Shown: positions 25,192 through 40,195 of the stretch, in pieces | Layout of the letters: each line of letters starts with the position of its first letter | Position numbering within the stretch: position 1 is the stretch's first letter | From: Helochares maculicollis | Lineage: Eukaryota > Arthropoda > Insecta > Coleoptera > Hydrophilidae | Assembly (NCBI GenBank): GCA_033557835.1 | Contig: JAWQRO010000019.1 | Location: 1-64,000 of the forward strand | DNA length: 64,000 bases | Reading direction: 5' to 3' | The notes under the pieces: model-generated | Seen by the model: only the letters and a program-made list of their open reading frames with translations | Database searches by the model: none | What the model was told of the DNA's origin: nothing | Translations under genes and position numbers: made by a program

Positions 25192-25639
25192 TTATTATTA
25201 ATACATTTTACAATAGCTGCTTAAAATGTCCTAATCAACCAAAATCAACAAAAGCGTTTAGTTTTACATTCCCTTATAATAAAAGGAAAACATTCTACCA
25301 CGAGATTTTGACGGATCTTCACGTATTGAGTGCCCCTGAATCCATTTGACCATAGTTGGCTTGTTGTAAACACGATTGAAATTTTGTGCACAGCTTAAAT
25401 ATCACAACTAACTGACAAATACCAATTTCCAACATAATTGGAATGTACCGGAAGTGCTATTTTGATAATTTTCAATATTCCAATTTTAGTAGACCTTAGA
25501 TTAAAAAAGTTGACAAAATTTTTGCACAAATGGTATACATTGTAAATAAATCAATAACAAATAGTTCCGTGCAAATTTGAAAACGTGGGACTAAACCGGC
25601 ATAAATTATATTTTTTAGTTGTGAATTTTAATTGTAAAA
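25192..25639 (+). repeat. Dispersed repeat, copy 1
   Basis: Homologous to 33731-34138. Shared blocks include aatgtcctaatcaaccaaaa, atcttcacgt.ttgagtgccc followed by ctgaatccatttt, and at the far end tggtatacattgtaaat and cggcataaatt. The two copies agree closely at both ends and diverge in the middle. An open frame across the left block ends NKRKTFYHEILTDLHVLSAP, partly kept in the other copy, but no known protein is recognised. Probably a non-autonomous or truncated transposon. Confidence 0.8.
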
Positions 25640-27430
25640 TTGGATCTTTATTTTAGTAATAAATTCACATTTTAAAATTGGAGCCTTCCATTTTTATACG
25701 TTTTGAAAAAGAATTGAATATTTCTGATAAACATATTAATATGTCGAATATAGGCTTTAAAGCATATGAAAATTATAAAAATTGTAACCTTAGCTTTTAT
25801 TTTTGGAACGCGCGTAGATGTTTGTAGTTTTGTTATTATTAATCGTAGGTACTTTTATGCAGTACATATATTTAAATATATAGAGTGGAGGCACTCCATA
25901 TTTTTTACAGAGTTTTGAAAAACCATCTTAATAATTATCACGTTGCTTAGTAGACTAAGCAACTTCTCTTACATGTAGATGGTATAACGATCATTAGAAT
26001 ATTTTAACTGAACGTCTAAACTTATGTGTTTGATTTGCAACATTTTTAGCAACACAAAAATTACAAATATTACAAATGGGCGAGAGCTCAAAGAGCAAAA
26101 TTTATCCTTCAGCTTAACGTTTAATAATCATAGATAAATTCATGTTAATGAGCATGCTGGTAGTTTGTATACATCCATTATGCAGATGGTGTTAAAACAT
26201 TAATCAACATCTCTTGTATGAACACACATCATGTCGACGGTAAAACACTCAAGTGCAAATGTAAATAAACAGTATGCATTTCTACCTTAATTAATTAATC
26301 GACAGTTTTGCAATTTGGATACATATTATTTTGTGACATAATTGCAGATTGTTCCAATAAGTTAAAAATTTTGTAAACAATTGGTTAATTTGTAGATTTA
26401 CGTAAAGTCCCTTATGTTCACTAGCCTTCAATAAAATTATGTTATCTTACTAGTGCAATAAACTATTCTCTGGTAATAGATACTCAGCAAGATAACGAAG
26501 ATAACTTTATTGATATTTTCACTATACTTTTGGTTCTCCCAATTTAAGTCGGCAGTGAATGGAATAGCTTCGTTAATTTCGCTAATTAAAATTAGTTGAC
26601 ACTCTTCATTAAATGTTTACAAATTATTTCTAACTCATTTAAAAAAATAAATCTGCTCAGGGCTACTACTTGGCGTTTCTATTGAGCAGTGTGTGGAACT
26701 ATTGCACATGGATAATATCCTTTGGTGAGTACCGCTAGTGGCTGTAAATTTTTTGTGTAGTCATTTTTATTTCCTTCGTCATAAATACAATTAGTCAATA
26801 AAAGTGAATTCTTGAATTTTGCACTTTGGTTTTGATACTAGAATACACTAAAATTCCCTTGTCGATTTTACACCAAAGTACGTGACAGAATTAACGTAAA
26901 TAAGGTGCCTCAATGAAATACTAACTTATATTATTTATATTTTAGTTTCACAATGGAAACGTTTAAACTCGTGAATAATCACTTAAAAAATGTAAAATTC
27001 AAGTAGTAAAGAGAATAATATTTCGTTGCTTATTGATTTTAAGTTTCAAACATGCTAAGCGAGAATTCTGCTATATTCCATTAATTTATTAAAAGCAATT
27101 ATTTTAACCTATAATATATCCGTAAGGCATCTATTATTAATAAAAAGACTCCCAGTAAACATTTTCCTAACCGTAAAATAGAGCTTAATTTTCCACGAGT
27201 TACATACACACGTTAAGGAATAAATTATGTACTTGCGAAAATAAAAGGCTGACAAGCACTCAATGTTAAAAGGAAATGACTATTAACTAGGGAAACAAAT
27301 GAAATTCTATGCATAATTAATGGGGTTGTGGCAAAATGTGAAAAATCAATCTCTATTTCTCTTCGATCACATATGACCACCAGAAGCAAATAATGAATTT
27401 CGTTAGCTGTTTGCTCGGTTGCGGCGGACT
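25640..27430. other. Intergenic, nothing recognised
   Basis: AT-rich DNA without a supported gene or repeat; it lies upstream of fa2h and may hold distal control sequence or a 5' UTR intron. Confidence 0.4.
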
Positions 27431-27499
27431 GGCAGCGAATTGAACGGTGGAAAGGCGGCAATTTGAGCGACAGAAAGGCGACGAATTGACCGGCGGCAT
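27431..27499. repeat. Three 23-bp GC-rich tandem repeats upstream of fa2h
   Basis: Three head-to-tail imperfect units with the pattern ggc.gcgaattgaacgg.gg and a trailing aaa, each exactly 23 bp, in otherwise AT-rich DNA about 0.6 kb upstream of the fa2h start codon. The position suggests promoter-proximal DNA or a minisatellite. No function can be read from it. Confidence 0.6.
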
Positions 27500-28047
27500 G
27501 CGTATGTGTTTACCTATTTGAATAGAATTGTGACAGGCAATTGCAGGCAGTGGACTTTAAAATCGATTTCTAATTTATCATTTTCTTCCATCGACCGAGC
27601 CTTGCTGGATAGATATCTTTATAGTCCGTTTTACGAACGTCGCCTGCGGTGTTGTCATTATTTTACGAACAGTTTGTGTAAATAAACGTCATCTATCTCT
27701 TTAATTGGTAGTCGAGCTAATTCGTACACGCACGAGTCAAAATGTTGCAAATCTTTTTAGATAATGTTTGTTAAAAGTGATCGTTACGACAAAATTTAGG
27801 CTATTACATGGCCATTTCATGAGAACTGATTATATCTATAGTACGGATTTATGTATGAAGATAAGATATAAATCAGCGAAACAACATAAATATTTTTAAA
27901 AATTCGTAAAACTTAAGAGGCTACCTATTCAACCTACTTGTGATCAATTTAGCATGATCATAATCATACACATCACTTATTAGAATTATGGCTCACTATT
28001 TCTGTATTATTATAAATGTCTGTCTGGATTGTGTCCTGCAGGTAACG

Positions 28048-28053
28048 ATGTAA
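28048..28053 (+). promoter_or_regulatory. Start-stop upstream ORF in fa2h leader
   Basis: An ATG followed directly by TAA sits 30 bp before the fa2h start codon. If the leader is transcribed as expected after the acceptor at 28040, this minimal uORF could stall or delay ribosomes. The ATG context (taacg before it) is mediocre. Confidence 0.35.
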
Positions 28054-28083
28054 ATTTCTTCAAGTGGTCCATTGAATTTCAAG

Positions 28084-30436
28084 ATGGCTCCAAACGATTT
28101 CAAAGTTAGCTACGGCAACGAAGAGTACAATATTTCCGATTTTTTGAAAAACCACCCTGGAGGAAGAAATTATGTGGATGGCTACAAAGACAAGGATGTT
28201 GCCAAGCGGATGAAAGACACGAACCATTCGAAATCGGCGTTTTATTTGCTAAGAGAATACAAAGTTGGAGGAAGAGATGAAAATAAGAAGGAAGGAACTG
28301 AAGACTTAGAAGTGAGTGCAATTTCTACACGAAATCCATGAATTGCATGCTACTAAATATCTATTCTCTCATGAATATAATACAACACCCTCATTATTGT
28401 ATACGCTACCAGTCATTGTTGCTGGTAGATAGTTTTATTATATCAATCTACTGCTTTTAGCTGTAATAAAAAGCAGCGCTCCATTTTACATTAATACTTG
28501 ATGACTGCAATCAATATTTAATATTTAATGCTTTGGCTTTCATATATGGGTGATTGGAAGCATTTAATTTGGACGATGTCTGACAATGACGTGCATTTCT
28601 TGCAGGATCAGGATATTAATTGTCTACTTTAATTTTAGAGGCTGGTGGATTGGAGCAAACCAATGTTGAGCCAAGTGGCAAGCTTAGGCTATCGATATAA
28701 TGAGTGGGTCTCTTCACCAGTAGATAGAGAACTACGATTATTCCAAAATAACTTCTTGGAAATTTTAACCATAACCCCTTGGTATTTAGTGCCTCTTGTT
28801 TGGATACCTGTTGTAATATATTATATTTACGATGGAAGCCTTAAATATACTAAAATTACAAGAGGTGAGTAATCTAAAGTTAATTAAGCCATACTTACTC
28901 ACTTAAAAAATAATATCTGATCATCATTGGATTAAATAATACAATTATCGAAGCGGTCCTAAATAAAAGAAAAGATAAAGCTATTTGGACAAAACGTAGC
29001 CTACAAAACCTTTTCCAGATTAAACGGCACAAATTTGATAATAGTGCTTGCATAACCTCATTGCCAACGCAGGTCCTATTACGCCTCTACTTATCTACAT
29101 TAATCGTTAAATAAATATTGATGTTGCAAGACTTAAAAAATCGTTTTGAAATCAATCAAAAATATTGATCAGATAAACATTTTTACGCAAATCCCTTGCT
29201 ATGCTAATTTTCAGACCCATCCCCAATGGTACCTATTGCCCTATGCGTAATTTTTGGAATTTGTCTCTGGACTCTAGTGGAGTACTCTTTGCACCGATGG
29301 GTGTTTCATATGGAACCTTCGGGAAAATCCAAAGCTGCTATAATTATCCACTTTACCATACACGGGCTTCACCATAAGGTAATGACTTTCAATTATATTT
29401 AAATTATTGAGTGACTCTACTCTACAACTATTGCAATGTTTTATTCTTTTCCTCGTTAGCCGTGAGGATATTTTTAGCATAAACGACTGTCCAAATCAAT
29501 ATATTATAAAGATAATAAACGACACGGTTATAATGTAATGTTTTAATAAAATTTGTCGCACTCACTTTGTATTTGCTACCTTAACTATCATTCACTTACA
29601 TGAGCTTAGATAAACTACTCGTTGATAATAGGTAGATAGTATTTTTTTTACATTCCTGATGAGAAACCTTCTCAATGACTATTAAGATCAATTCTTGCCA
29701 AATTTTAAAAACTTTCAATATATGAGCCACCTCTGATTTTCATTTCATGGCGTTCTACAGAAGCATTAATTCACAATTAACATTCTATAAGATATGCGAA
29801 TCTACCATACTTGTTAAAGACATTAATCATGTTCTGTAATATGCATTTTAATTCTAATTACAGGTACCATTTGATACTCGCCGCCTTGTATTTCCCCCAT
29901 TTCCTGCTGCCATTGTCGTGTATGTCGCCTACCACTTGTTAACGCATTTACTACCGCAATCTATACTACGATTAGTTTTAGGCGGTGCCATATTAGGTTC
30001 GTATTTTTTGCATTATATAATGAAACGATTCTGGCTATTAACCAAGATTATTACAATTCCACAAAGATTTATTGTTTCAGATTATTCCTTAACGTATAAA
30101 TTGTCTTCTATTTTAGGTTACGTAATTTACGACATGATACATTTCTATTTACATTATGGTTCCCCTCAAGAAGGTACATATTTGTATAACATGAAGCGGT
30201 ACCATAACCAACATCATTTCGTTCATCACAGTAGCGGTAATAATTGAATTTGGTTTACTTTTAAATATACACAGTCAGTAATTTAGTAATTAGAATAAAT
30301 TAAATGTCATTAAAAGAATAGACTGACTAAAACCGTGCTCATTCTTGCAGGTTTTGGAATAAGCAACAAGTACTGGGACATAATTTTTGGTACTCTTATA
30401 CAGCTTAGGAGATTGACCCTGGGTATAAAATGGTAA
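28084..30436 (+). CDS. fa2h: Fatty acid 2-hydroxylase (cyt b5 + hydroxylase)
   Basis: Adds a 2-hydroxyl to the acyl chain used for ceramides and sphingolipids; an ER membrane di-iron enzyme fed electrons by its own cytochrome b5 domain. Exons: 28084-28311, 28639-28864, 29215-29378, 29864-29996, 30117-30236, 30351-30436; 957 nt, 318 residues, all GT-AG. The b5 domain (about residues 5-65) has HPGG at 24-27 and the second heme His48. The hydroxylase part has the expected His clusters: EYSLHRWVFHM (174-184), HFTIHGLHHK (197-206), YDMIHFYLH (255-263) and YHNQHHFVHH (279-288). Hydrophobic spans lie at about 108-140, 155-173 and 215-250. ATG 28084 is chosen because it directly precedes the b5 fold. 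The 120-bp intron 29997-30116 is in frame and stop-free, so retention would give 358 residues. AATAAA follows the stop at 30454. Confidence 0.95.
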
Positions 30437-31572
30437 ACCCCGCTGTGTATACGAATAAATTTAGAAATTCCACCGGTTTTATAGTGCCTTAATTATACCG
30501 AAAAAAGTGTTCCTGTGCTTTTTTTGAATTGATGTGTTATAAAATCGAATATATTTTGATGTGACGTGATGGATCAGGCATCCAAAGGGTCCAAAGCTAT
30601 TGTGTTCGAGTGATTTATTTATCACTATTGCGCTTTTAACTTAATATGTAATGTTATTTTAAATTTTTATATAATTATTGTTGTTAATACATGTAAAATG
30701 AACTAATTTTTTAATATATATATACTACCTAAAAAGATGTCTACAATAATTTCCTACGAAATTAAAAAAACCTGTCCTCCCTCAACATTCTCCGAAACAA
30801 TAAAAGTGAAAAAAGCTTCTTATTTCGGTTTTGCTAGCCCATCGCTTAATGAAGAGCATTGGGTCGTTCCCCAATCCACAATCTGTTCGCTAATGAAGCT
30901 AGCTCAGTTTTCCATGTACATAACTTGAAGGAAATTTGATAGAAAGTAGCATTTTTGTGTATATTTACTATTTTTTATGGTATTTTAGGTGTGCACAAAA
31001 TTTCAATTTGATAGCTTTATTTTAATGAGAAGTTACTTGCAAAACTTGTCAACTATGTAGGTGAAAAAGTACTTCTGATGCTCCTACGTGTCCCAAAATT
31101 TGACTCGTATCCACGATTTTACTATAATAAAAGCATGGTAATTTTGATCGTTCCACCTCAAGCACTGTAAGTGCTGTCGTGGGAGCGAATATAATAGTAA
31201 TAAAAGATATCATAATCCATAACGAAGCGAAAACTTCCGATGCATATGCAACCCTACGTGCATATAAGCAGTCAAATACAACACCGTCAAAAGAAACAAA
31301 TTTACGGAATCGCCTTTGAAAAGCGGGATTCTTATTTCAATGCTCTAGAATCTAAAATTCAAAAGTCTAAATGAGATAATGTGTGCTCTTTATACTCAGT
31401 CTTATTACTTTCAGCATTGACTTCGTATAAGTTTGTATTCATTCCTACCGATTAGTTTGCGTCCTTGCAGTCAGTCATGTGTTCGTCATGCGCAAAACCA
31501 ACAGCGCAGCCTCACGGGAAAATATTGAATTAACGTGATCTTTCCAAATCATATGACTGATATCTAGGGCAG
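30437..31572. other. fa2h 3' UTR and spacer before Vha13
   Basis: Holds the end of the fa2h transcript, a 63-codon plus frame at 30737 with no recognised motif, and a short hairpin near 31.17 kb. No gene supported. Confidence 0.5.
31149..31187. other. Imperfect hairpin
   Basis: The sequence agcact-gta-agtgct is a perfect 6-bp stem with a 3-nt loop, extended after an internal bulge by pairing between cgttccac and gtgggagcg. It lies in spacer DNA. It could be a decayed repeat or a chance palindrome; the loop is too small for a typical microRNA precursor. Confidence 0.35.
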
Positions 31573-31579
31573 TCAGATT
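31573..31579 (+). promoter_or_regulatory. Candidate initiator of Vha13
   Basis: tcagatt inside gcagtcagattc fits the arthropod initiator consensus and would give a 46-nt leader before the ATG at 31619. No TATA box is seen at the proper distance. Confidence 0.3.
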
Positions 31580-31618
31580 CGTTGTCTGGTGTCTTGCTGA
31601 ATTTATTGGTATAATATA

Positions 31619-32365
31619 ATGGCAAGCCAAACCCAGGGTATTCAACAGCTTTTGGCTGCTGAAAAAAGGGCAGCTGAGAAGGTCTCCGAGGCCAGGAAGC
31701 GTAAGTTTAATAATTTTGACATTAAAAATGTTTCCATAAGAAATGGGTGGTAACATTTCAATCACGAGACCGATGTTAATGTTTAACTTACATTATTTAC
31801 AACATAAACCACCGTATAAACCGATTATCCTCTCAATTCAAAACTAATCCCTCTCGCAACACCCATCTTTCACCATACATTCTTGATAGTAAAACCCCCT
31901 TAATAACATAATCAACCATATCATGTTTACATTAAATTTTCTTGTAAGTATGTAGTAATATCTCAAACCGACTTATAATTTCGTTTAAAATAACATGTAT
32001 TTTCATTGCAATTAAGGTCAACTGAAGCAAATTAAGATCTGCAAGATCGATGGCCTTGAAATTCATGCATTGATAACAGCATTGTGTAATTTTTAGGCAA
32101 AGCCAGGAGGCTCAAGCAAGCCAAAGAAGAAGCTCAAGATGAGATTGAAAAGTACAGGAAGGAACGCGAACGTCAATTCCGTGATTTCGAAGCTAAACAC
32201 ATGGGTTCCAGGGAAGATGTAGCTGTGAAAATTGATCAAGACACTAAACATCGTATCGAAGAAATGAACAGAGCCGTGGCCAGCCAGAAAGAGCCAGTCA
32301 TTCAAAACATTCTCCAACTGGTGTATGATATTAGACCGGAATTGCACAAGAATTTCCGCAAATGA
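31619..32365 (+). CDS. Vha13: V-type proton ATPase subunit G
   Basis: Peripheral-stalk subunit of the V-ATPase, pairing with subunit E to hold the cytosolic V1 catalytic ring against the membrane sector. Exons 31619-31700 and 32097-32365 (intron 396 nt, GT-AG); 351 nt, 116 residues, the usual length of insect subunit G. The protein starts [20 protein letters not shown], the most conserved part of the family, and the intron splits the codon after EARKR. The rest is a long charged helix ([18 protein letters not shown], then [20 protein letters not shown]) ending [14 protein letters not shown]. No membrane segment or signal peptide, as expected. AATAAA at 32822-32827 suggests a 3' UTR of about 0.47 kb, converging on Dpm1 with roughly 200 bp between the two ends. 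Confidence 0.96.
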
Positions 32366-33030
32366 ACACCATTATGTTAACAGATGAATTTAAATGTATC
32401 TACTTAATAATTGTTGAAAAAAAAACTTAAGAAAACATTATACTTAATGTAGGTGAAGGAATTTACTTCATATTGTATTGTATATCCACCATTCCATTTT
32501 GAAAACGTAATACTTACTTTTTGCTTCTCATTTTAGAAGTTTTTAATTTTACTCATTTTATTGTTGTACAGTATTGCATAGAATTTATGTAGAAATATAC
32601 GTGTTTAACGAACTTAATATGATTTTTTCTTGCAGTTTCCAGCTAGTTTTATTTTTTCATTGTCTTTTCCTGATGCTCCCGAAAATAAGAAAGAACGGAG
32701 GTTAATTGTTTATTCTGATTAAATTATATTTGATTAGCCAGGAAACAATATAAAATGGACACGTTTTTATTACCAATAACAATGGTGCCTTGAATGTTAA
32801 TGGTTTTTTAATCAGATGATCAATAAAAAAATCATATTCTATACACAAACTAAAACATATTCTTTATTTCTTGGGGCCAGATATGATGAAATTATTAACA
32901 TATTTTTCAGTTTTCCATATTCATAAACCAGTTAACCCAAGATAGTTACTCATAATATCAATACAAATTAAAAATAGTTTACTTACCAGACATTAACCAA
33001 TGACAAGTAATATAAAATAAACAATACAGT
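32366..33030. other. Convergent 3' UTRs of Vha13 and Dpm1
   Basis: Contains the Vha13 3' UTR with AATAAA at 32822, then about 200 bp of AT-rich spacer. The Dpm1 poly(A) signal on the minus strand is at 33038-33043. Confidence 0.6.
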
Positions 33031-33152
33031 TTACTGATTTATTGAAATGAGACACACAAAAATATTCACATTATAAATGCATCACAAAAATACAATTTCA
33101 AATATTTACAAAATGGAATGTTCTTAATTACTAATTTAAGTCGAGTAAATAA

Positions 33153-36461
<3,309 letters not shown>

Positions 36462-38448
36462 ATGGGAAAAACATCGAAAGTGGTAATTTGTGGCATGAAA
36501 GGCGTTGGAAAAACTTCAATTTTAGAGCAAGTAATCTATGGAAATGTAAATGGCACTACTGTAAGTACAATCTCGTTTGTAGTAAGTACAATTGTTTTGT
36601 TTTTATAAAATATGCTTCGTTGAAACTCAGCCAGAACTATGCCAATTGTAGGTTATATTATTTACAAAATGTGAACTCTGTGGTTTACAAACATTAAAGT
36701 TTGGTGCAAAATAAAACATTTATTACTTTTCCACTACAACTATATACAAACAAGTGTATTCGAATACATATTTACCTGCAACAATATAATTTACACTTTA
36801 TACAGATGTAGCATTTGCGAACATACAATTTTAATTTTTCTAACAGCATTCGCAATGAAAGTATTAGAATTGAAAATGGTTTTTACAGATTTACATCTGG
36901 TGAAGTTAACTGAATACTATTTGACAATTTGTATCTACCCGCATGTGGCAGATTTTGTTACAATGTTTTTTTAAAATCTACTAGAGATCAAATTTCATAT
37001 TTAATGCTTTATTATTCCTGTGCAGAACTGATTACTTTTTGGGTTAAATTAGAAAGCTTACTTTTAAAAAAATAATATTTATGATTACTTCTTAAAACTA
37101 TTATGATAAACAATTATTGCAAAATAGGTATTAACCAAAGCTTAAAAACATATGTAAGTTTTGTCTAAATTATTCTCGATATTAATTTGGTAAAATTAAA
37201 GTGTTTTTTGCAAAAATTGTGGAACTATAAATTCACTCATCTTTTATTCAAGCAAAATATCCATATTTATAGAAATCTTTAAGAAATATTATGTGTTGTT
37301 TAATATAATTTTATTTCAATTGCATTGAAAATCATGGTTAACTAAATTTACAGAAAATAATCAGTAAAATTTTATCACACTTGTCTAAATCATTATGAAG
37401 ATTTAGATTAAAAAGTTGTAAAACAAAAAGATAAGCAGAAATACATTTTGAAGATATCACATCCTGGAAAAGTTAAGTTATTGCAAAATTAATTGTTTTT
37501 GAAAAAATGACCTTCAGTTGGTGATAACTTAAAGTGTAGTGGTGAACAACAGCCGAAGAACTACTCGATGTGCTTTTAAAACTAACTTACAATTTTCAAG
37601 GGCTGTTTCCCTATTCCCATCTTATGATTAAACAGTAAAATTCACTCGATGATTCTGATAACTGACGACTTATTGTATTATTGTTTCAGGAATTTTATCC
37701 AACAATTGAAGATATTTACATAGCCAACATAGAATCTGATAGGGGCACTCGAGAAAAAGTTAGATTTTATGATACAGCTGGTATTGAATTTTCCCAAACA
37801 TCAACAGCACATGGAACCACAAGTCAACAGTTGCCTAGGCACTACTTAGCATTAGCTGATGGCTACATATTAGTATATGATACTGAAAAACCTGATTCCT
37901 TAGATGTTTTAGTGTCATTAAAACGAGATATTGATAAAAATAAAGACAAAAAAGAGGTAAGTATCTAGCCTCCTCTTCTTTATGATCTTATTATCCAGTA
38001 TGTGATTAGATTTATCAGTATTATTGAAAAAAATGGCACTATAAATATGGCAACAGGATTTGGTTTAAATATATGCAACATTTTCGTAGCATTTTGAAGC
38101 AACAACTTACAACTAGCTCCGATGATTTTTACTCTGTGCACGGATTTATTCATTCATTTATTATTTTTGATTTTATTGATAACATGCTTAATATTTTAGG
38201 TTACTATAGTAGTAATAGGAAACAGAACTAAAGATTGTGATAACAATGACTTTGAGTCCACATGTAGTAAAGCAGCAAACTGGTGCAGCCGGGAAAAAAT
38301 TCGACACTTTACAGCATCTGCAATGGTTAGAAATACGTTATATGAGCCTTTCATATACCTAACTAGCAAATTGAATCCTCCTCCTAGCAAAAGCACATTT
38401 TCACAACTCTCCATGGGCAGAAAAGTGATTTCTAAAGACTCTGGATAG
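36462..38448 (+). CDS. kappaB-Ras: NKIRAS-type kappaB-Ras small GTPase
   Basis: Atypical Ras-like protein; the mammalian relatives NKIRAS1/2 bind I-kappaB and slow NF-kappaB activation, and also restrain Ral. Exons 36462-36560, 37690-37956, 38200-38448; 615 nt, 204 residues, both introns GT-AG and between codons. The P-loop GMKGVGKT (11-18) is intact. Family hallmarks are ILEQVIYGN, PTIEDIYIANIESDRG and the charged DIDKNKDKKE before the last exon. Switch II reads DTAGIE: the catalytic Gln61 of Ras is Ile65, consistent with the low GTPase activity known for this family. The base-recognition motif is GNRTKD (129-134) instead of GNKxD, so nucleotide binding may be altered. No C-terminal CAAX box, as in NKIRAS. 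Intron 1 is 1.1 kb. AATAAA at 38644. Confidence 0.93.
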
Positions 38449-40195
38449 AATACCTAGTGATACTTTAAAAGGGGTATTGCAATTATTGTTTATATACTAC
38501 TTTCCAATTTTTGTTCCTTGTCCTTTTGACATTTCATAATCGTTTCATTATTTAGATGGAGTGAATAACTATAAATTTTTAACTCACATCTATATTTGGG
38601 TCCAGTTAAATTAGTGCCTCATCAATCAGCAAGTAACTGTATAGAATAAATTATAAGGGAAGTGCAAGAAATGGGGTATTAATTTAAAATTTATTTTTGT
38701 TTACATTTTCATACCACATTTGTTTCTCCGTCAAAGATAGATATTTAAGTCTCTTTTGTTCTTTCTCATTAATTTTAGCGAGAACTGTTAATGATAACTT
38801 AACCAGAACTTATAAATTTATTATATTATCTATTCTATGAAGGGCAATTTGCAATTTTCAAATGCTGTGTAATGGCAAAGAACTGTATAATATAATCACC
38901 ATATTTTTGTGTTCAATGACATTGTATAACACGTTACAAACTACTAGTTAGCAGAATTGAAATTTTATTTTTGACCAAAGAAAATCTACATTAGAACTAC
39001 TATTTAGAACATATAATTTCAAATGTGCAAAAGAGCACCTTAAAACAATATGTTTAACTTCAATAGTTAATACCAAATATGAAAAGTGAAAGATTTGTTG
39101 CTTTGCTTAAAACAATGATATTTAAATTCATGCTATCAACTAGTTTGTAGCTGTAGTTTATTTGAGTATCTCATTATTTCTAAGTGATTCGTATCTCATG
39201 ACTTATCGTTCCATATAATTTTTTTTTGTAACTTGAACATTTTCAGTAGTTGGAGATGTTTCAGAACTATTTTTATAAATATTCTTAATATATATTTATG
39301 TATTTGTTATAAATATTTATTTATATTTTATTGTTATTTGTATCATTATACCAAGAATCTCGAGGCAATGCTTTAATAAAGAAAAATAATAGAATATTTT
39401 GTATATACTTCATTAGAATTTTGGTGAATGTTCTTATCTGCGTCCAGTTTAATTTGTTCTCGACTAAAAAATTTTCTTTTATTTCGTCTGTTTATTTAGC
39501 AGTTAACTTTGATGACGGTAATCTCATTTGTCTCGTCTCAATCTCTGGTTTGTAGCGCTATTGTGAACTTGAATTTCATTGGCATAGATTAATGCTGGCC
39601 TAATCATAGATTTGCCAATCATGACCTAATCATAAACCACACATATAAACCCAAATCTGCATTAGCAAGAATATTTATTTTACAAGTACTAAAATGTAAA
39701 GAAATAACTGGCAAACAGTCTAAATCGATTTTAAAAGCAAAATTTAGATTTTCAGTCAAAATCCTCAACTGTTAAAGTGGAGACTAACCAAAAACAAACA
39801 ATTCAAAAGGATTTGAGCATGGAAAGTTTGAATTAAGCATATGTTGCATGGGAATAAAAGAGATAGCTAAACAGTATGTGACTCATATCGAAGAGAGTGC
39901 ATCTGTTAGTTCCAGCAATTAATATTTAAATATTGCAATTTATATTCCCTTGTTCAATCATAATCAATCTCCAGTGAAATTGTAATTCTAAAGAACCATG
40001 ATAGAAGTTTTATTCATGTAAAATGAAAACTAATTATATTAAAATATTACGTTTATTGTGGATAAACCTTAAATATCACAAACTTATTACAATATGTACA
40101 GTTTTAAAATAAATTATACTGATTGATATACTTGTACAATTACTTAAAAGAAGCGTTAAAACTTAGAAGTAAGAAATGAGAATAGGAAAAAGAGA
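38449..40195. other. Convergent 3' ends of kappaB-Ras and Pepck
   Basis: Holds both 3' UTRs, with poly(A) signals at 38644 (plus strand) and 40052-40057 (minus strand), and about 1.4 kb of AT-rich spacer. A 74-codon plus frame at 39.33 kb looks like chance. Confidence 0.55.

Noticed and set aside
30737..30928. 63-codon plus frame after fa2h
   Set aside because: In or near the fa2h 3' UTR, no conserved motif, no splice signals.
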